64,000 nucleotides of DNA from a bacterium (lineage in GTDB: Bacteria; Bacillota; Bacilli; Lactobacillales; Streptococcaceae). Each line of letters opens with the position of its first letter. The stretch's first letter is position 1. Under the pieces are notes generated by a model. It was not told the DNA's origin, did no database searches, and saw only the letters and a list, made by a program, of their open reading frames with translations. The translations under genes were made by a program, and so were the position numbers. The DNA lies in assembly GCA_905221545.1 (NCBI GenBank), contig CAJNDO010000006.1, forward strand, positions 86,563 to 150,562, in the 5' to 3' direction. Below are positions 17,998-27,896 of this stretch, in pieces.

Positions 17998-18633
17998 ATG
18001 GAATTTAGAACAATTAAAGAGGACGGACAAGTCCAAGAAGAAATCAAAAAATCTCGCTTTATCTGTCATGCCAAGCGTGTTTATAGCGAAGAAGAGGCTC
18101 GTGACTTCATCACCACCATCAAAAAAGAACACTACAAAGCTACGCATAACTGCTCTGCTTTTATTATTGGGGAACGTAGTGAAATTAAACGTACAAGTGA
18201 TGATGGTGAGCCCAGTGGTACTGCTGGAGTTCCCATGCTTGGGGTACTAGAAAATCACAATCTCACCAATGTCTGTGTGGTAGTGACACGCTACTTTGGT
18301 GGCATTAAACTAGGCGCTGGAGGATTGATTCGTGCTTACGCCGGCAGTGTGGCCTTAGCTGTCAAAGAAATTGGCATCATTGAAATAAAAGAACAGGCTG
18401 GCATTGCTATTCAAATGTCTTACGCTCAGTACCAAGAGTACAGTAACTTCCTTAAAGAACATAATCTCATGGAACTGGATACAAACTTTACAGATCAAGT
18501 CGATACGATGATTTATGTTGATAAAGAAGAAAAAGAAACTATTAAAGCTACACTTGTAGAGTTTTTTAATGGAAAGGTCACTTTAACTGATCAAGATTTA
18601 CGAGAAGTTGAAGTTCCTGTAAACCTAATGTAA
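17998..18633 (+). CDS. yigZ: YigZ/IMPACT family protein
   Basis: Cytosolic protein of 211 residues in the YigZ/YvyE (UPF0029/IMPACT) family, molecular role unclear. An N-terminal IMPACT domain contains the family signature TSDDGEPSGTAGVPML and VVTRYFGGIKLGAGGL, followed by a DUF1949-type ferredoxin-like C-terminus. It is divergent from comFA with only 56 bases between the starts, and no RBS is visible. The same pair is neighbouring in related streptococci (from memory). Confidence 0.92.
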   Translation: MEFRTIKEDGQVQEEIKKSRFICHAKRVYSEEEARDFITTIKKEHYKATHNCSAFIIGERSEIKRTSDDGEPSGTAGVPMLGVLENHNLTNVCVVVTRYFGGIKLGAGGLIRAYAGSVALAVKEIGIIEIKEQAGIAIQMSYAQYQEYSNFLKEHNLMELDTNFTDQVDTMIYVDKEEKETIKATLVEFFNGKVTLTDQDLREVEVPVNLM

Positions 18634-18827
18634 ACAATAGATAGTACAGTGTTTCACTGACATTCTCACCGCTACTTTAATTAGCAACATAAAAAGGTGC
18701 TTGCCAAGACCTACTAGAAAATGAAGCAATTCAAAAAGAAAACTGATAACTTTCTTCTTTACACCTATTTACTAAAATTAGCTTATCACAATCGCTTGAA
18801 AATTAATAGGTTAGACCTATGGTATAA
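18634..18827. other. intergenic stretch after yigZ
   Basis: About 190 bases with no convincing ORF, hairpin or repeat. AT-rich and possibly decayed sequence. A terminator and the cysK promoter follow. Confidence 0.4.
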
Positions 18828-18856
18828 AAAAATCCTATCACTTCGATAGGATTTCT
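18828..18856. terminator. terminator between yigZ and cysK
   Basis: AATCCTATC / GATAGGATT hairpin with a five-base loop and flanking A-run and T-rich side. Confidence 0.75.
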
Positions 18857-18860
18857 ATAT

Positions 18861-18889
18861 TTTACAAATTGTATAGATAGCGTTATACT
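18861..18889 (+). promoter_or_regulatory. cysK promoter
   Basis: TTTACA (18861-18866) and TATACT (18884-18889) with 17-base spacing, then AGAGG before the ATG. No Cys-specific operator was recognised. Confidence 0.7.
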
Positions 18890-18918
18890 AGAGATATCTT
18901 ATACAAAGAGGTATTCAT

Positions 18919-19845
18919 ATGTCTATTTATAACAACATTACTGAATTAATCGGTCAAACTCCGATTGTTAAACTCAACAATATTGTGCCAGAAGGTGCTG
19001 CAGATGTCTATGTAAAACTTGAAGCATTTAACCCTGGTTCTTCTGTAAAAGACCGTATTGCTCTTAGCATGATTGAAAAAGCTGAACAAGACGGTATTCT
19101 AAAACCGGGTGCTACCATTGTTGAAGCAACAAGTGGAAACACTGGTATTGGACTCTCATGGGTAGGTGCTGCTAAAGGGTATAAAGTTGTCATTGTTATG
19201 CCTGAAACTATGAGTGTAGAACGCCGTAAGATTATCCAAGCCTATGGAGCTGAACTCGTCCTCACTCCTGGTAGCGAAGGAATGAAAGGTGCTATCGCCA
19301 AAGCACAAGAAATCGCTGCTGAACGCGATGGTTTCCTTCCTCTTCAATTCGACAATCCAGCAAATCCAGAAGTACACGAAAGAACAACAGGAGCTGAGAT
19401 ACTAGCTGCTTTCGGTAAAGATGGATTAGATGCCTTTGTTGCTGGAGTTGGTACCGGTGGAACAATTTCTGGTGTTTCTCATGCACTCAAATCAGCAAAT
19501 TCTAACATTCAAGTTTTTGCAGTAGAAGCAGACGAATCTGCTATTCTATCAGGTGAAAAACCTGGTCCTCACAAAATTCAAGGTATATCAGCTGGATTTA
19601 TTCCTGATACACTGGATACAAAGGCTTATGATGGTATCGTTCGTGTAACATCAGACAACGCTCTCGCACTCGGCCGTGAAATTGGCGGAAAAGAAGGCTT
19701 CCTTGTAGGGATTTCTTCAGCTGCAGCTATCTACGGAGCCATCGAGGTTGCCAAAAAATTAGGTACAGGTAAAAAAGTCCTTGCTCTAGCACCAGATAAC
19801 GGTGAACGTTATCTATCTACAGCACTCTACGAATTTGAAGTTTAG
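18919..19845 (+). CDS. cysK: cysteine synthase A (O-acetylserine sulfhydrylase)
   Basis: PLP enzyme making cysteine from O-acetylserine and sulfide, 308 residues. K44 in SSVKDRIA is the PLP Schiff base, the substrate loop is TSGNTGIG and the phosphate-binding loop is GTGGTISG. Single-gene transcript with its own promoter and terminator; a BOX element follows. Confidence 0.97.
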   Translation: MSIYNNITELIGQTPIVKLNNIVPEGAADVYVKLEAFNPGSSVKDRIALSMIEKAEQDGILKPGATIVEATSGNTGIGLSWVGAAKGYKVVIVMPETMSVERRKIIQAYGAELVLTPGSEGMKGAIAKAQEIAAERDGFLPLQFDNPANPEVHERTTGAEILAAFGKDGLDAFVAGVGTGGTISGVSHALKSANSNIQVFAVEADESAILSGEKPGPHKIQGISAGFIPDTLDTKAYDGIVRVTSDNALALGREIGGKEGFLVGISSAAAIYGAIEVAKKLGTGKKVLALAPDNGERYLSTALYEFEV

Positions 19846-19861
19846 TCTCCTAAATACAATT

Positions 19862-19884
19862 AGCCCTTATTATAGGGCTTTTTG
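19862..19884 (+). terminator. cysK terminator
   Basis: AGCCCT / AGGGCT hairpin followed by TTTTTGTTTT. Confidence 0.88.
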
Positions 19885-19888
19885 TTTT

Positions 19889-20041
19889 ATACTCAATGAA
19901 AATCAAAGACCAAACTAGGAAGCTAGCCGCAGGCTGCTCGAAACACTGTTTTGAGGTTGCAGATAGAACTGACGAAGTCAGTAACATATACCTACGGTAA
20001 GGCGACGCTGACGTGGTTTGAAGAGATTTTCGAAGAGTATT
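19889..20041 (-). repeat. BOX element, full A-B-C
   Basis: About 153 bp in the intergenic gap between convergent cysK and tsf. On the minus strand it runs from TACTCTTCGAAAATC through ACCACGTCAGC (boxA), TGACTTCGTCAGTTCTATC and CCTCAAAACAGTG (boxB) to CTAGCTTCCTAGTTTGG and GATTTTCATTGAGTA (boxC). BOX elements are intergenic repeats of the pneumococcus/mitis group. Confidence 0.93.
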
Positions 20042-20103
20042 AACTATTTCTAATTGAGTGATGCTAGGTAAAAAACAATTTCAGGAGAAATCTAATCCCT
20101 ATA

Positions 20104-20130
20104 CAAAAAAGGAAGCAAATTTGCTTCCTT
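20104..20130 (-). terminator. tsf terminator
   Basis: Perfect GGAAGCAAATTTGCTTCC palindrome followed by TTTTTT on the minus strand. Confidence 0.9.
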
Positions 20131-20137
20131 TCTATGA

Positions 20138-21178
20138 TTAGTTATTCAAGGCTGCTGCCATTGTAGCTGCAACTTCAGCTTCAAAGTCGTTTGCAGCTTT
20201 CTCGATACCTTCACCAACTTCAAAGCGAGCGAACTCAACTACTGAAGCGTTAACTGATTCAAGGTATGCTTCAACTGTCTTGCTGTCATCCATGATGTAA
20301 ACTTGTGCAAGAAGTGTGTAAGCTTGGTCAACTTTAGTGTTGTCAAGCATGAAGCGATCCATTTTACCTGGGATGATTTTGTCCCAGATTTTTTCTGGTT
20401 TACCTTCTGCAGCCAACTCAGCTTTGATGTCAGCTTCAGCTTGAGCAATCACTTCATCAGTCAATTGAGCTTTTGATCCATACTTCAAGTGTGGAAGGGC
20501 TGGTTTGTTAACCATTGCACGGCTTTCGTTGTCTTGGTCGATAACGTGGTTCAATTGTGCCAACTCATCTTTAACGAATTGCTCATCCAATTCTTTATAA
20601 GAAAGAACTGTTGGTTTCATCGCTGCGATGTGCATTGACAATTGTTTAGCAAGTGCTTCGTCTCCACCTTCAACAACTGAAATAACACCGATACGTCCAC
20701 CGTTATGTTGGTATGCTCCAAAGTGTTGTGCATCTGTTTTTTCAATCAATGCAAAGCGACGGAATGAGATTTTTTCTCCGATAGTTGCTGTTGCAGATAC
20801 GTATGCAGCTTCAAGAGTTTCACCTGAAGGCATTGTCAAAGCAAGAGCTTCTTCATTATTAGCAGGTTTTCCTTCAGCAATAACTTTAGCTGTAGTATTT
20901 ACCAATTCAACGAATTGAGCGTTTTTCGCAACGAAGTCAGTTTCAGCATTTACTTCAATAACTGCTGCAACATTACCGTTAACATAAACACCAGTCAAAC
21001 CTTCTGCAGCAACACGGTCAGCTTTCTTAGCTGCCTTAGCCATACCTTTTTCACGAAGCAATTCAATCGCTTTTTCGATGTCACCGTCTGTTTCTACAAG
21101 CGCTTTTTTAGCGTCCATAACACCGGCACCAGATTTTTCACGCAACTCTTTTACAAGTTTAGCTGTAATTTCTGCCAT
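20138..21178 (-). CDS. tsf: elongation factor Ts
   Basis: Guanine-nucleotide exchange factor for EF-Tu, 346 residues. An N-terminal UBA-like domain ([19 protein letters not shown]) and the TDFVAKN motif are followed by the core repeats. The streptococcal form is longer than the E. coli protein. Downstream of rpsB, separated by a GC-rich hairpin. Confidence 0.97.
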   Translation of the reverse strand: MAEITAKLVKELREKSGAGVMDAKKALVETDGDIEKAIELLREKGMAKAAKKADRVAAEGLTGVYVNGNVAAVIEVNAETDFVAKNAQFVELVNTTAKVIAEGKPANNEEALALTMPSGETLEAAYVSATATIGEKISFRRFALIEKTDAQHFGAYQHNGGRIGVISVVEGGDEALAKQLSMHIAAMKPTVLSYKELDEQFVKDELAQLNHVIDQDNESRAMVNKPALPHLKYGSKAQLTDEVIAQAEADIKAELAAEGKPEKIWDKIIPGKMDRFMLDNTKVDQAYTLLAQVYIMDDSKTVEAYLESVNASVVEFARFEVGEGIEKAANDFEAEVAATMAAALNN

Positions 21179-21198
21179 TTTGATTCTCCTATATTTTT

Positions 21199-21235
21199 TA
21201 AAAATAGGAGAGCCGGGCTAAGCCCCGCCCTCCTA
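21199..21235 (-). terminator. rpsB-tsf intergenic attenuator hairpin
   Basis: A GC-rich inverted repeat (GGAG.GC.GGGC / GCCC.GC.CTCC) followed by TATTTTT on the minus strand lies between rpsB and tsf. It probably lets only part of the rpsB transcripts continue into tsf. Confidence 0.75.
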
Positions 21236-21256
21236 GGTAATTACTATTTATATGAA

Positions 21257-22036
21257 TTAAGCGTTGTCGCCTTCTACAACTTCAACGATTTCTTCGATTG
21301 AATCTGCTTGAGTTTCTGAAGCTGCAAATTCTGCTTCAACCGCTGCTGCATCTTCACCTTGACGTCCTTCGATGATAGCGTCAGCCAATTTAGCTGTAAT
21401 CAATTTAACAGCGCGGATAGCGTCATCGTTAGCTGGGATGATTACATCGATATCATCTGGATCAGTGTTTGTGTCAACCATCGCTACAACTGGGATTCCC
21501 AATTTTTTAGCTTCTTTAACAGCGATTTGCTCTTTATGTGGGTCAACTACGTACATCACATCTGGAATACGAGGCATATCTTCGATACCACCCAAGAATT
21601 TTTCAAGACGTGCACGTTGTTTGTTAAGAAGTGCAACTTCTTTCTTAGGAAGAACTTCGAAAGTTCCATCTTCTTCCATACGTTTGATTTCTTTCAAACG
21701 AGCGATACGTTTTTGGATTGTTCCCCAGTTTGTAAGAGTTCCACCCAACCAACGGTGGTTGATGAAGTATTGACCTGAACGTACTGCTTCTTCAGCAACT
21801 GCATCAGCCGCTTGTTTTTTAGTACCAACGAACAATACAACTGCATCGTTAGCTGCTGCATCACGCATGAAGTCATATGCTTGGTCAGCGTATTTTACAG
21901 TTTGTTGCAAGTCGATAACGTGGATTCCGTTACGCTCAGTAAAGATGTACTTAGCCATCTTAGGGTTCCAGCGACGAGTTTGGTGACCAAAGTGTACACC
22001 AGCCTCAAGAAGTTGTTTCATTGAAATTACTGCCAT
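21257..22036 (-). CDS. rpsB: 30S ribosomal protein S2
   Basis: Small-subunit protein of 259 residues, with [21 protein letters not shown] at the start and the usual acidic C-terminus. The frame stays open 28 codons further upstream, but AGGAG before the ATG at 22036 and the conserved MAVISMKQ start fix the N-terminus. Transcribed with tsf. Confidence 0.97.
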   Translation of the reverse strand: MAVISMKQLLEAGVHFGHQTRRWNPKMAKYIFTERNGIHVIDLQQTVKYADQAYDFMRDAAANDAVVLFVGTKKQAADAVAEEAVRSGQYFINHRWLGGTLTNWGTIQKRIARLKEIKRMEEDGTFEVLPKKEVALLNKQRARLEKFLGGIEDMPRIPDVMYVVDPHKEQIAVKEAKKLGIPVVAMVDTNTDPDDIDVIIPANDDAIRAVKLITAKLADAIIEGRQGEDAAAVEAEFAASETQADSIEEIVEVVEGDNA

Positions 22037-22146
22037 GAGTATTTCTCCTTTTTGTTTTTTTCCTCTTCTTGACTTCAACTCGCAAAACGACCCAAGGGCA
22101 ACTGTCTCACAATTCATCAAGAATGAGTATTATCGTTCACACGACA
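22037..22146 (-). promoter_or_regulatory. rpsB 5' leader, candidate S2 autoregulatory RNA
   Basis: About 110 bases between the promoter and the start codon, long for this genome, with internal complementary segments around GTTGCCCTTGGGTCG. S2 leaders in Firmicutes are reported to be autoregulatory. I cannot fold it here, so the assignment is tentative. Confidence 0.4.
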
Positions 22147-22152
22147 ATTTTC

Positions 22153-22181
22153 ATTTTACCATACTTTTCCAATATTTTCAA
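22153..22181 (-). promoter_or_regulatory. rpsB-tsf promoter
   Basis: TTGAAA (22176-22181) and TAAAAT (22153-22158) with 17-base spacing and an extended TGG before the -10. Confidence 0.75.
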
Positions 22182-22225
22182 GCTATTTTGATATAATTTT
22201 TAATAGGGATTGTCACGGTAAAACA

Positions 22226-22255
22226 TGAAAAAGAGGGCTCTATTCGAGTCCCTCT
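22226..22255 (-). terminator. pcsB terminator
   Basis: AGAGGGACTC / GAGCCCTCT hairpin followed by TTTTTC on the minus strand right after the pcsB stop. Confidence 0.88.
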
Positions 22256-22260
22256 GTAAA

Positions 22261-23439
22261 TTAATCTGCGTAAATATATGTAACAAAACCTTCAGAAGTT
22301 GTTGTTGGATTGAACCATCCACGGTGATTTCCAATTGTACGATTACCTGCATAATTTGATTCTGATACTTGAATACTTGTTGATGATGAAACAGCTGTAA
22401 CTACTGCTACGTGTCCATATCCACCATCATTCCAACATGCAATCGCACCAACTTGAGGTGTTGAACCTGTACGGAATCCTGCAGCAGCTGCGCTTGTAGC
22501 CCACTGTGCTCCATTACCCCAATAGTCTCCAGCCCAAGGTGCTAATGTTTTAACTCCCCATGTACATTCTCCAATTGGATAACTTGAAGCATTTGTACTG
22601 TATGTTGGGCGAACTTTTGCACGGACAGGTGCTGCCGCAGATTCAGATACTGCTTGCACTTGAGCTGTTAAGTTAGTGTTTGCTGAAGCAAGTACTGATT
22701 GTTGTTGGCTAGCTTGTTTTTCTTTATAAGCTGTCTCTGCCGCTGCTGCTGCTTTTGCTGCCGCTTCTGCTTCTGCTTTTTTCTCTAGCAAACTTGCTTT
22801 TTCATCTTCTGCTGTCGCTTTTTCAGCAGCAAGATTTAATTCTGCAGCCTTCAACTCAGCTTGTTTCGTTGTTAGGGCTTGTGCATCATCAGACAATTTC
22901 TGTTGATTTGCAATAACTGTATTAATTGCGTCATTGTTCGCCACTTGTTTCTCAGAAATTGCTTTTTTATCTGCTTTTTGTTGTTCCAACATTTTGTTGT
23001 TAGCAGATACGATTTCATTCATTGCTGCTACACGTGAAATAGCTTCTGTAATTGACTTCGAGTTTACAATCGTATTGATGTAGCTGGTTGCAGCTCCATT
23101 TGTTTGAGCACTACGAGCTTGTTTTTCCAAAGAATCATTGCGAGATACAATATTTTTAGAAAGTTCTGTAATCTCACTCTCAAGTTTTTTGGATTCTGCT
23201 TGTAATCTATCATTTTCAGCTTGCAAGTTAGATTGCTCAGCTTGGATAGCTGATACTTGCTCCTGAATTTGGTCAACTTGTTTTTGAGCTTCTTGTTGTT
23301 GTGCTGTTAAGTTACTAATTTTATTATCTTGAGCAGCAATTTTGTCATCAGTCGTTTCTGCATGCGCAGTTGTTAAAACAGCTACTTGAGAAACCATTAC
23401 TGTACTTAATAAAAGTGACGCTAAGATTTTTTTCTTCAT
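22261..23439 (-). CDS. pcsB: peptidoglycan hydrolase PcsB (CHAP domain, cell separation)
   Basis: Secreted hydrolase that splits the septum under control of FtsEX and is essential in pneumococcus. The 392 residues have a signal peptide to about A27, a long coiled coil (30-~230) with many Gln/Glu/Lys heptads, an Ala-rich linker and a C-terminal CHAP domain with Cys292 in GECTWGV and His343 in GYGHVAV. A WalR-type box lies upstream, so WalRK control is expected. Confidence 0.97.
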   Translation of the reverse strand: MKKKILASLLLSTVMVSQVAVLTTAHAETTDDKIAAQDNKISNLTAQQQEAQKQVDQIQEQVSAIQAEQSNLQAENDRLQAESKKLESEITELSKNIVSRNDSLEKQARSAQTNGAATSYINTIVNSKSITEAISRVAAMNEIVSANNKMLEQQKADKKAISEKQVANNDAINTVIANQQKLSDDAQALTTKQAELKAAELNLAAEKATAEDEKASLLEKKAEAEAAAKAAAAAETAYKEKQASQQQSVLASANTNLTAQVQAVSESAAAPVRAKVRPTYSTNASSYPIGECTWGVKTLAPWAGDYWGNGAQWATSAAAAGFRTGSTPQVGAIACWNDGGYGHVAVVTAVSSSTSIQVSESNYAGNRTIGNHRGWFNPTTTSEGFVTYIYAD

Positions 23440-23475
23440 AATTACGTAGATACTCCTTCTTTTAAAGACAATACT

Positions 23476-23519
23476 AGTATACCAAAAAAAGGCCTAATGA
23501 ATATTACGCCTTTGTTACA
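23476..23519 (-). promoter_or_regulatory. pcsB promoter with WalR-type box
   Basis: On the minus strand TGTAAC-N5-CGTAAT (23503-23519) resembles the WalR direct repeat TGTWAH-N5-TGTWAH and lies 21 bases before a TATACT -10 (23476-23481). Confidence 0.75.
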
Positions 23520-23533
23520 TTTTTGTTTCTTTC

Positions 23534-24028
23534 TCATAGATAATATTTTTCAAAAATAAACTGAAAAATAAGCATCCACACAAGATTTAAAATCATGGAT
23601 GGTACTAGGCTATAAACGATAAAAATCGGTAGACTATCTACAGTTAAACCTACCACTAATGCAAAGAGATAAGCTCCCATATCAAATAGAAAACTCATAA
23701 CAATCATAGCCAAGATTCTCGTCCAACGATTCAACAAAATAACACTATTCAATTTATGAAGAAACGCTCCCAATAAGATAAATAAGAGAGTTGCAATCCC
23801 TATTAGATGGAAAAAGTAAACATCATAAACCAAGCCTATCACAAAACAATAGACTAGGTAGAGATACTCTGATACTTCTATCGTCTCAAATAAGAGAAAT
23901 AGAAAAAGAAAATGACTAGCCAAATGTACATGGGGGAAAAATGAGCCCAGAAGCTGGCTAATATGGGCGTCAATTAGAACCAAGAAAGGTAGCAATAAAA
24001 ACACTCCAACCCGCTTTAACTGTCTCAT
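23534..24028 (-). CDS. mreD: rod-shape-type protein MreD
   Basis: Integral membrane protein of 164 residues with about five hydrophobic helices and few polar loops. Works with MreC in peripheral peptidoglycan synthesis in ovoid cocci. Its start shares one base with the mreC stop. No mreB accompanies it, as is normal for streptococci. Confidence 0.9.
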   Translation of the reverse strand: MRQLKRVGVFLLLPFLVLIDAHISQLLGSFFPHVHLASHFLFLFLLFETIEVSEYLYLVYCFVIGLVYDVYFFHLIGIATLLFILLGAFLHKLNSVILLNRWTRILAMIVMSFLFDMGAYLFALVVGLTVDSLPIFIVYSLVPSMILNLVWMLIFQFIFEKYYL

Positions 24029-24846
24029 TATGAATTCCCCACTAATTCTATCACATCCACATTATGAGTATCTGCACTCAACTTAACAGTTACTTCTCGT
24101 GTCAAATAGTCCGTACTATGCGTTGTGGCAACCACTTCACCAACAGGAATATCCGCAACGTTAAAGTTTCCTAATCCACCCGTTGTCACCTTATCGCCTG
24201 CACTAATATCGCTATTGCTATTTAATTGACTGATTTTAAGAACTTCATTTTCCTTGTCGTAGCCAACAATAATTCCATAAATTGTAGTAGTGCCGTGTTG
24301 AATTTTAACAGAAATCTTATCAGCATTTTCCGTATTTGTCAGAAGGTTAACCATAGTAGAGTTCTCCTCTACTTTTGAAACGCTCCCAATCAAACCACCA
24401 TTTGCAATAGCTAACATGTTCTCAGAAGCCCCTTTTGATTTACCTACATCTAAGGTCAATTCCTGCTTCCAAGATACCGGAGAACGCATAATAACATCTG
24501 CTGCCAAAGTCTTTGTGGCTTGCAATTTAGACTTCATATCAAGCAATTGGCGCAGTTGCTCATTTTCTGTCTTTAAACTTTCCGACTCATTTGATTTAAC
24601 TTCTAACTGGTAAATCTGTTTCTTCAAACTTTCATTTTCATTATATGTTCTTGTCAAATGAGCCAAATCTGATTTGACAGAATCAAACCACCGAAAAGGT
24701 TTTTGCACAACTCTATCAACCAATGAAATTCCATCTCCTAATTTTGTCACAATTGTACTTGAATAAGTCGTAGCTAAGAGAGCTGAGACAAGCAGAACAG
24801 TGACAAAAACAATAATGACATATTTTGATTTTTTAAAACGGTTCAT
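24028..24846 (-). CDS. mreC: cell-shape protein MreC
   Basis: Bitopic membrane protein of 272 residues: one N-terminal helix (about 10-28), a coiled coil (about 60-100) and a beta-rich extracellular part with PVSWKQELTLDVGKSKG. Scaffolds the peripheral wall-synthesis machine with MreD. Overlaps mreD by one base. Confidence 0.95.
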   Translation of the reverse strand: MNRFKKSKYVIIVFVTVLLVSALLATTYSSTIVTKLGDGISLVDRVVQKPFRWFDSVKSDLAHLTRTYNENESLKKQIYQLEVKSNESESLKTENEQLRQLLDMKSKLQATKTLAADVIMRSPVSWKQELTLDVGKSKGASENMLAIANGGLIGSVSKVEENSTMVNLLTNTENADKISVKIQHGTTTIYGIIVGYDKENEVLKISQLNSNSDISAGDKVTTGGLGNFNVADIPVGEVVATTHSTDYLTREVTVKLSADTHNVDVIELVGNS

Positions 24847-24905
24847 ATCCCTACCTTTATATCAAAAACTGTTACAGTAACTTTTTTATCAATTCCTGAA
24901 AGCTA

Positions 24906-25700
24906 CTAAGATTTTAAGAAAAATAAACAACAACCAAGTACGAGAATAACAAGGATTGCTAGCGTATCTTTTCGAGTCCATTTCAATTGTCGGTATTGAC
25001 TTCTGCCTTTCCCACCCTGATAACCACGCGCTTCCATAGCGATAGCCAAGGAATCCGCACGTTTTAAACTTGTCGCAAAAAGAGGAATCAAAATAGGAAT
25101 CATAGCCTTTACTTTTTGAACAATACTTCCTTCTCCAAAATCCACTCCACGCGCTTTCTGCGCATTCATAATCCGCGTCGTATCATCCATCAATGTTGGG
25201 ACAAAACGTAGACTCATGGACAGCATCAATCCAATTTCATGAACTGGAACTCTCACACGTTTTAAAGGCGCTAACAAAGCTTCGACAGCTGAGGCCAAAC
25301 TTAAGGGCATGGTCGTTAAGGTTAACAAAGTTGAAAAGAAAATGATCAATACAAAGCGACAAAAAATAATTCCAGCTTGTTGCAAAGCATAATCCGTGAT
25401 TCTCACAAACGAAAACTCAAATAAAACATTCCCACTAGAAATGAAAAACAGTTGAAAAATAGTTGTGAAGGCAATCAAGAAAAACATAGACTTCAAGCCC
25501 TGAATAAAAAATGAAAGAGATACTCCTGACAAGGCAATAAATATCCCTGTCGCTATAAAAAGAATCAGATTCGTCAAGGGGTTATTAGCCCAAAACACAA
25601 TCAAAATCAGTAGCATCATAGCCAGCAATTTGCTACGTGGATCCAATCGGTGAACCATCGAATCCCCTGGGATATAACGTCCTAAAATCATACTATCCAT
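24906..25700 (-). CDS. ecfT: ECF transporter transmembrane subunit EcfT
   Basis: Membrane coupling subunit of the shared energy-coupling-factor vitamin transporters, 264 residues, about five helices. The two Ala-Arg-Gly motifs that bind the ATPases are visible: NAQKARGVD and IAMEARGYQ. It overlaps ecfA2 by eight bases. Confidence 0.95.
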   Translation of the reverse strand: MDSMILGRYIPGDSMVHRLDPRSKLLAMMLLILIVFWANNPLTNLILFIATGIFIALSGVSLSFFIQGLKSMFFLIAFTTIFQLFFISSGNVLFEFSFVRITDYALQQAGIIFCRFVLIIFFSTLLTLTTMPLSLASAVEALLAPLKRVRVPVHEIGLMLSMSLRFVPTLMDDTTRIMNAQKARGVDFGEGSIVQKVKAMIPILIPLFATSLKRADSLAIAMEARGYQGGKGRSQYRQLKWTRKDTLAILVILVLGCCLFFLKS

Positions 25701-26532
25701 TTAGCGACTCCTTGAACTCCTCTATCTTAATCGGTAATCGTTTAAATGACACGCCTCTATCAGCCAATCGTTTACAAAAGGCTGTAATCTTAGGTACTCC
25801 CAACTGAACTTCTTCCATAAAAACAACATCTTGAAAGACATCGCTCGGTCTACCACCCTTAACTAAGCGTCCCTTTTCCATTACATAGACTTGATTCGCA
25901 TATTCAGCCACATCATCCATCAAATGCGTTACTAAGACAATGGTCATCCCTGACTGATGGAGTTTTTTGAACAAATTCATCAACTCTTTTCTCCCTAGGG
26001 GATCTAGGCCTGCTGTGGGCTCATCTAATACTAATATAGCTGGTTCCATGGCAAGTATGCCTGCAATGGCGACACGTCTCATTTGTCCACCTGACAGCTC
26101 AAACGGACTACGATCAAAAAGTGATTCATCAATTCCAACCAGAGCCAGTTTCTCACGCGCAATCTGCTCCGCATCTTCTTCAGAAACTCCAAAATTTTGC
26201 GGTCCAAAAGCAACATCCTTCAAAACTGTTTCTTCAAAGATCTGATTTTCAGCAAACTGAAATACCAAGCCAACCTGTTTTCTAATTTGACGAATATCTT
26301 TATTTTTAGAAGTCGAGGTGATTAAGGTATCAAAAACTCGCACACTCCCTTGACTTGGCACCAATAAACCATTTAAAAGTTGTAAAATAGTTGATTTACC
26401 GCTACCTGTGTGGCCAATTAAAGCCGTATAAGAACCATCTTCAATCGTCAAAGAAACATCCGACAAAGCTGTTGAAGCTAAAGGAGTCCCTTCTTGATAT
26501 GTAAAACTCACATTTTCTAGAGCAATTCCCAT
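25693..26532 (-). CDS. ecfA2: ECF transporter ATPase EcfA2
   Basis: ATPase of 279 residues with Walker [10 protein letters not shown], signature LSGGQMRR and Walker [12 protein letters not shown]. Pairs with EcfA1 and EcfT to power several substrate-binding S components encoded elsewhere. Overlaps ecfA1 by 16 bases. Confidence 0.95.
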   Translation of the reverse strand: MGIALENVSFTYQEGTPLASTALSDVSLTIEDGSYTALIGHTGSGKSTILQLLNGLLVPSQGSVRVFDTLITSTSKNKDIRQIRKQVGLVFQFAENQIFEETVLKDVAFGPQNFGVSEEDAEQIAREKLALVGIDESLFDRSPFELSGGQMRRVAIAGILAMEPAILVLDEPTAGLDPLGRKELMNLFKKLHQSGMTIVLVTHLMDDVAEYANQVYVMEKGRLVKGGRPSDVFQDVVFMEEVQLGVPKITAFCKRLADRGVSFKRLPIKIEEFKESLNG

Positions 26533-27344
26533 AGCTTATCCTCTAGCTCACTTTCTGTCAAATAATTTTCAGGCAAATCATAGCCATTCTGGCTCAAAGA
26601 ATTTTTTAATTGATTGGCAAAAGGATCGTCTAATCCAATTTGATCTAAATCATTTCGAGAGAAAAGTTCTCTAGGGCTACTAGTTGATTCAATTTCCCCT
26701 TTTTTCATGACCAATACGCGATCACTCATAGCAACTTCTTCCAAATCATGTGTAATGGAAATGACCGTCATATCATAGTCTTTTCGAATTCCTTTTACTG
26801 TCTCAATAAGTTCTCTACGACCCTCAGGATCCAACATACTCGTTGCTTCATCTAGGATTAAAATAGCTGGTCTTAGGGCTACAACACCTGCAATGGCCAC
26901 ACGTTGCTTTTGACCACCCGATAGACGCGCCGGCTCTCTCTTTTTAAAGTCCAACATGCCAACTAAATCCAGAGCTTCTTCCACTCTCTTTTTCATTTCT
27001 TGACGAGAAAGGCCCTGATTTTCCAAACCAAAGGCAACATCATCTTCAACAGTCGCTCCAACAAATTGATTGTCTGGATTTTGAAAAACCATACCGATTT
27101 GACGACGTATACTCCAAACATTCTCCTCAGTCAGCCGTTGGCCATCAATTACAATCTCTCCGGATTCTGCTTCCAGTAAGCCATCAATTAATCGAACCGT
27201 CGTTGATTTACCACTACCATTATGCCCTACAATCGAAAGCCATTCTCCACGTTTCACGTGAAACGTAATATCCTTCACATCGTAGTATTTCTGATTTTCT
27301 TTATAGCGAAAAGAAAGATTTTTTACATCAATTATTGATTTCAT
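26517..27344 (-). CDS. ecfA1: ECF transporter ATPase EcfA1
   Basis: ATPase of 275 residues with Walker [10 protein letters not shown], signature LSGGQKQR and Walker [12 protein letters not shown]. Its ATG overlaps the pgsA stop by four bases. The coding sequence contains a parS site at 27250-27265. Confidence 0.95.
   Translation of the reverse strand: MKSIIDVKNLSFRYKENQKYYDVKDITFHVKRGEWLSIVGHNGSGKSTTVRLIDGLLEAESGEIVIDGQRLTEENVWSIRRQIGMVFQNPDNQFVGATVEDDVAFGLENQGLSRQEMKKRVEEALDLVGMLDFKKREPARLSGGQKQRVAIAGVVALRPAILILDEATSMLDPEGRRELIETVKGIRKDYDMTVISITHDLEEVAMSDRVLVMKKGEIESTSSPRELFSRNDLDQIGLDDPFANQLKNSLSQNGYDLPENYLTESELEDKLWELL
27250..27265. other. parS site (ParB binding), inside ecfA1
   Basis: Perfect 16-bp palindrome CGTTTCACGTGAAACG, differing from the parS consensus TGTTTCACGTGAAACA only at the outermost bases. 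It lies about 21.7 kb left of oriC. Confidence 0.9.
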
Positions 27345-27886
27345 TTCGAACCAAATGTCCCTTTAAATACATAGGCACTACCCTTGAAATAGTCATAGCC
27401 AGAGTAGATAGTGAAAAACAAGGCTACATAAAGTAGAACTTGACCAATCAAAGTCCAATGTAATAGCAAGAAAATAATGGCAAACATCTGACTAAAAGTT
27501 TTAATTTTTCCAGGCATTGCCGCTGCTAAAACTGTTCCGCCAGTTTCAACCAGTAAAAGCCTTAAACCTGTCACAGCCAACTCTCGACAGATAATCACTG
27601 CAACAATCCAAGCCGGAGCCATCCCTAACTCAATCAGCATAATAAAAGCCGACATAACTAGTAGCTTATCCGCCATAGGATCTGCAAATTTACCAAAATT
27701 ACTGACCACATTCCATTTACGAGCTAAATATCCATCTAGGTAGTCTGTGATACTGGCAATCGCAAAGATAATAGCTGCTACTATATGACTCTCTCTCGAA
27801 TTTCCTACTGTTAAAATAAAGATAAAAATAGGTATAAAAAGAATTCGACCTATTGTTAAGATATTTGGAATTTGTTCTTTTTTCAT
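27341..27886 (-). CDS. pgsA: phosphatidylglycerophosphate synthase
   Basis: Makes phosphatidylglycerophosphate from CDP-diacylglycerol and glycerol-3-phosphate. The 181-residue membrane enzyme has several helices and the CDP-alcohol phosphatidyltransferase motif, read here as DYLDGYLAR followed by GKFADPMADK. Between rodZ and ecfA1 in a tight run. Confidence 0.95.
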   Translation of the reverse strand: MKKEQIPNILTIGRILFIPIFIFILTVGNSRESHIVAAIIFAIASITDYLDGYLARKWNVVSNFGKFADPMADKLLVMSAFIMLIELGMAPAWIVAVIICRELAVTGLRLLLVETGGTVLAAAMPGKIKTFSQMFAIIFLLLHWTLIGQVLLYVALFFTIYSGYDYFKGSAYVFKGTFGSK

Positions 27887-27896
27887 TCGTTTTTCC

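Noticed and set aside
18634-18827. Possible small RNA or relic gene after yigZ
   Set aside because: No promoter, CiaR-type box or hairpin with a T-run of its own was found; only the terminator further down is supported.
19889-20041. BOX repeat as an insertion sequence or CRISPR
   Set aside because: No transposase, no terminal inverted repeats of an IS and no spacer-repeat alternation; it matches the BOX A-B-C module structure.
22037-22120. 28-codon N-terminal extension of rpsB
   Set aside because: The AGGAG and conserved MAVISMKQ start at 22036 fix the N-terminus; the extension is leader RNA.
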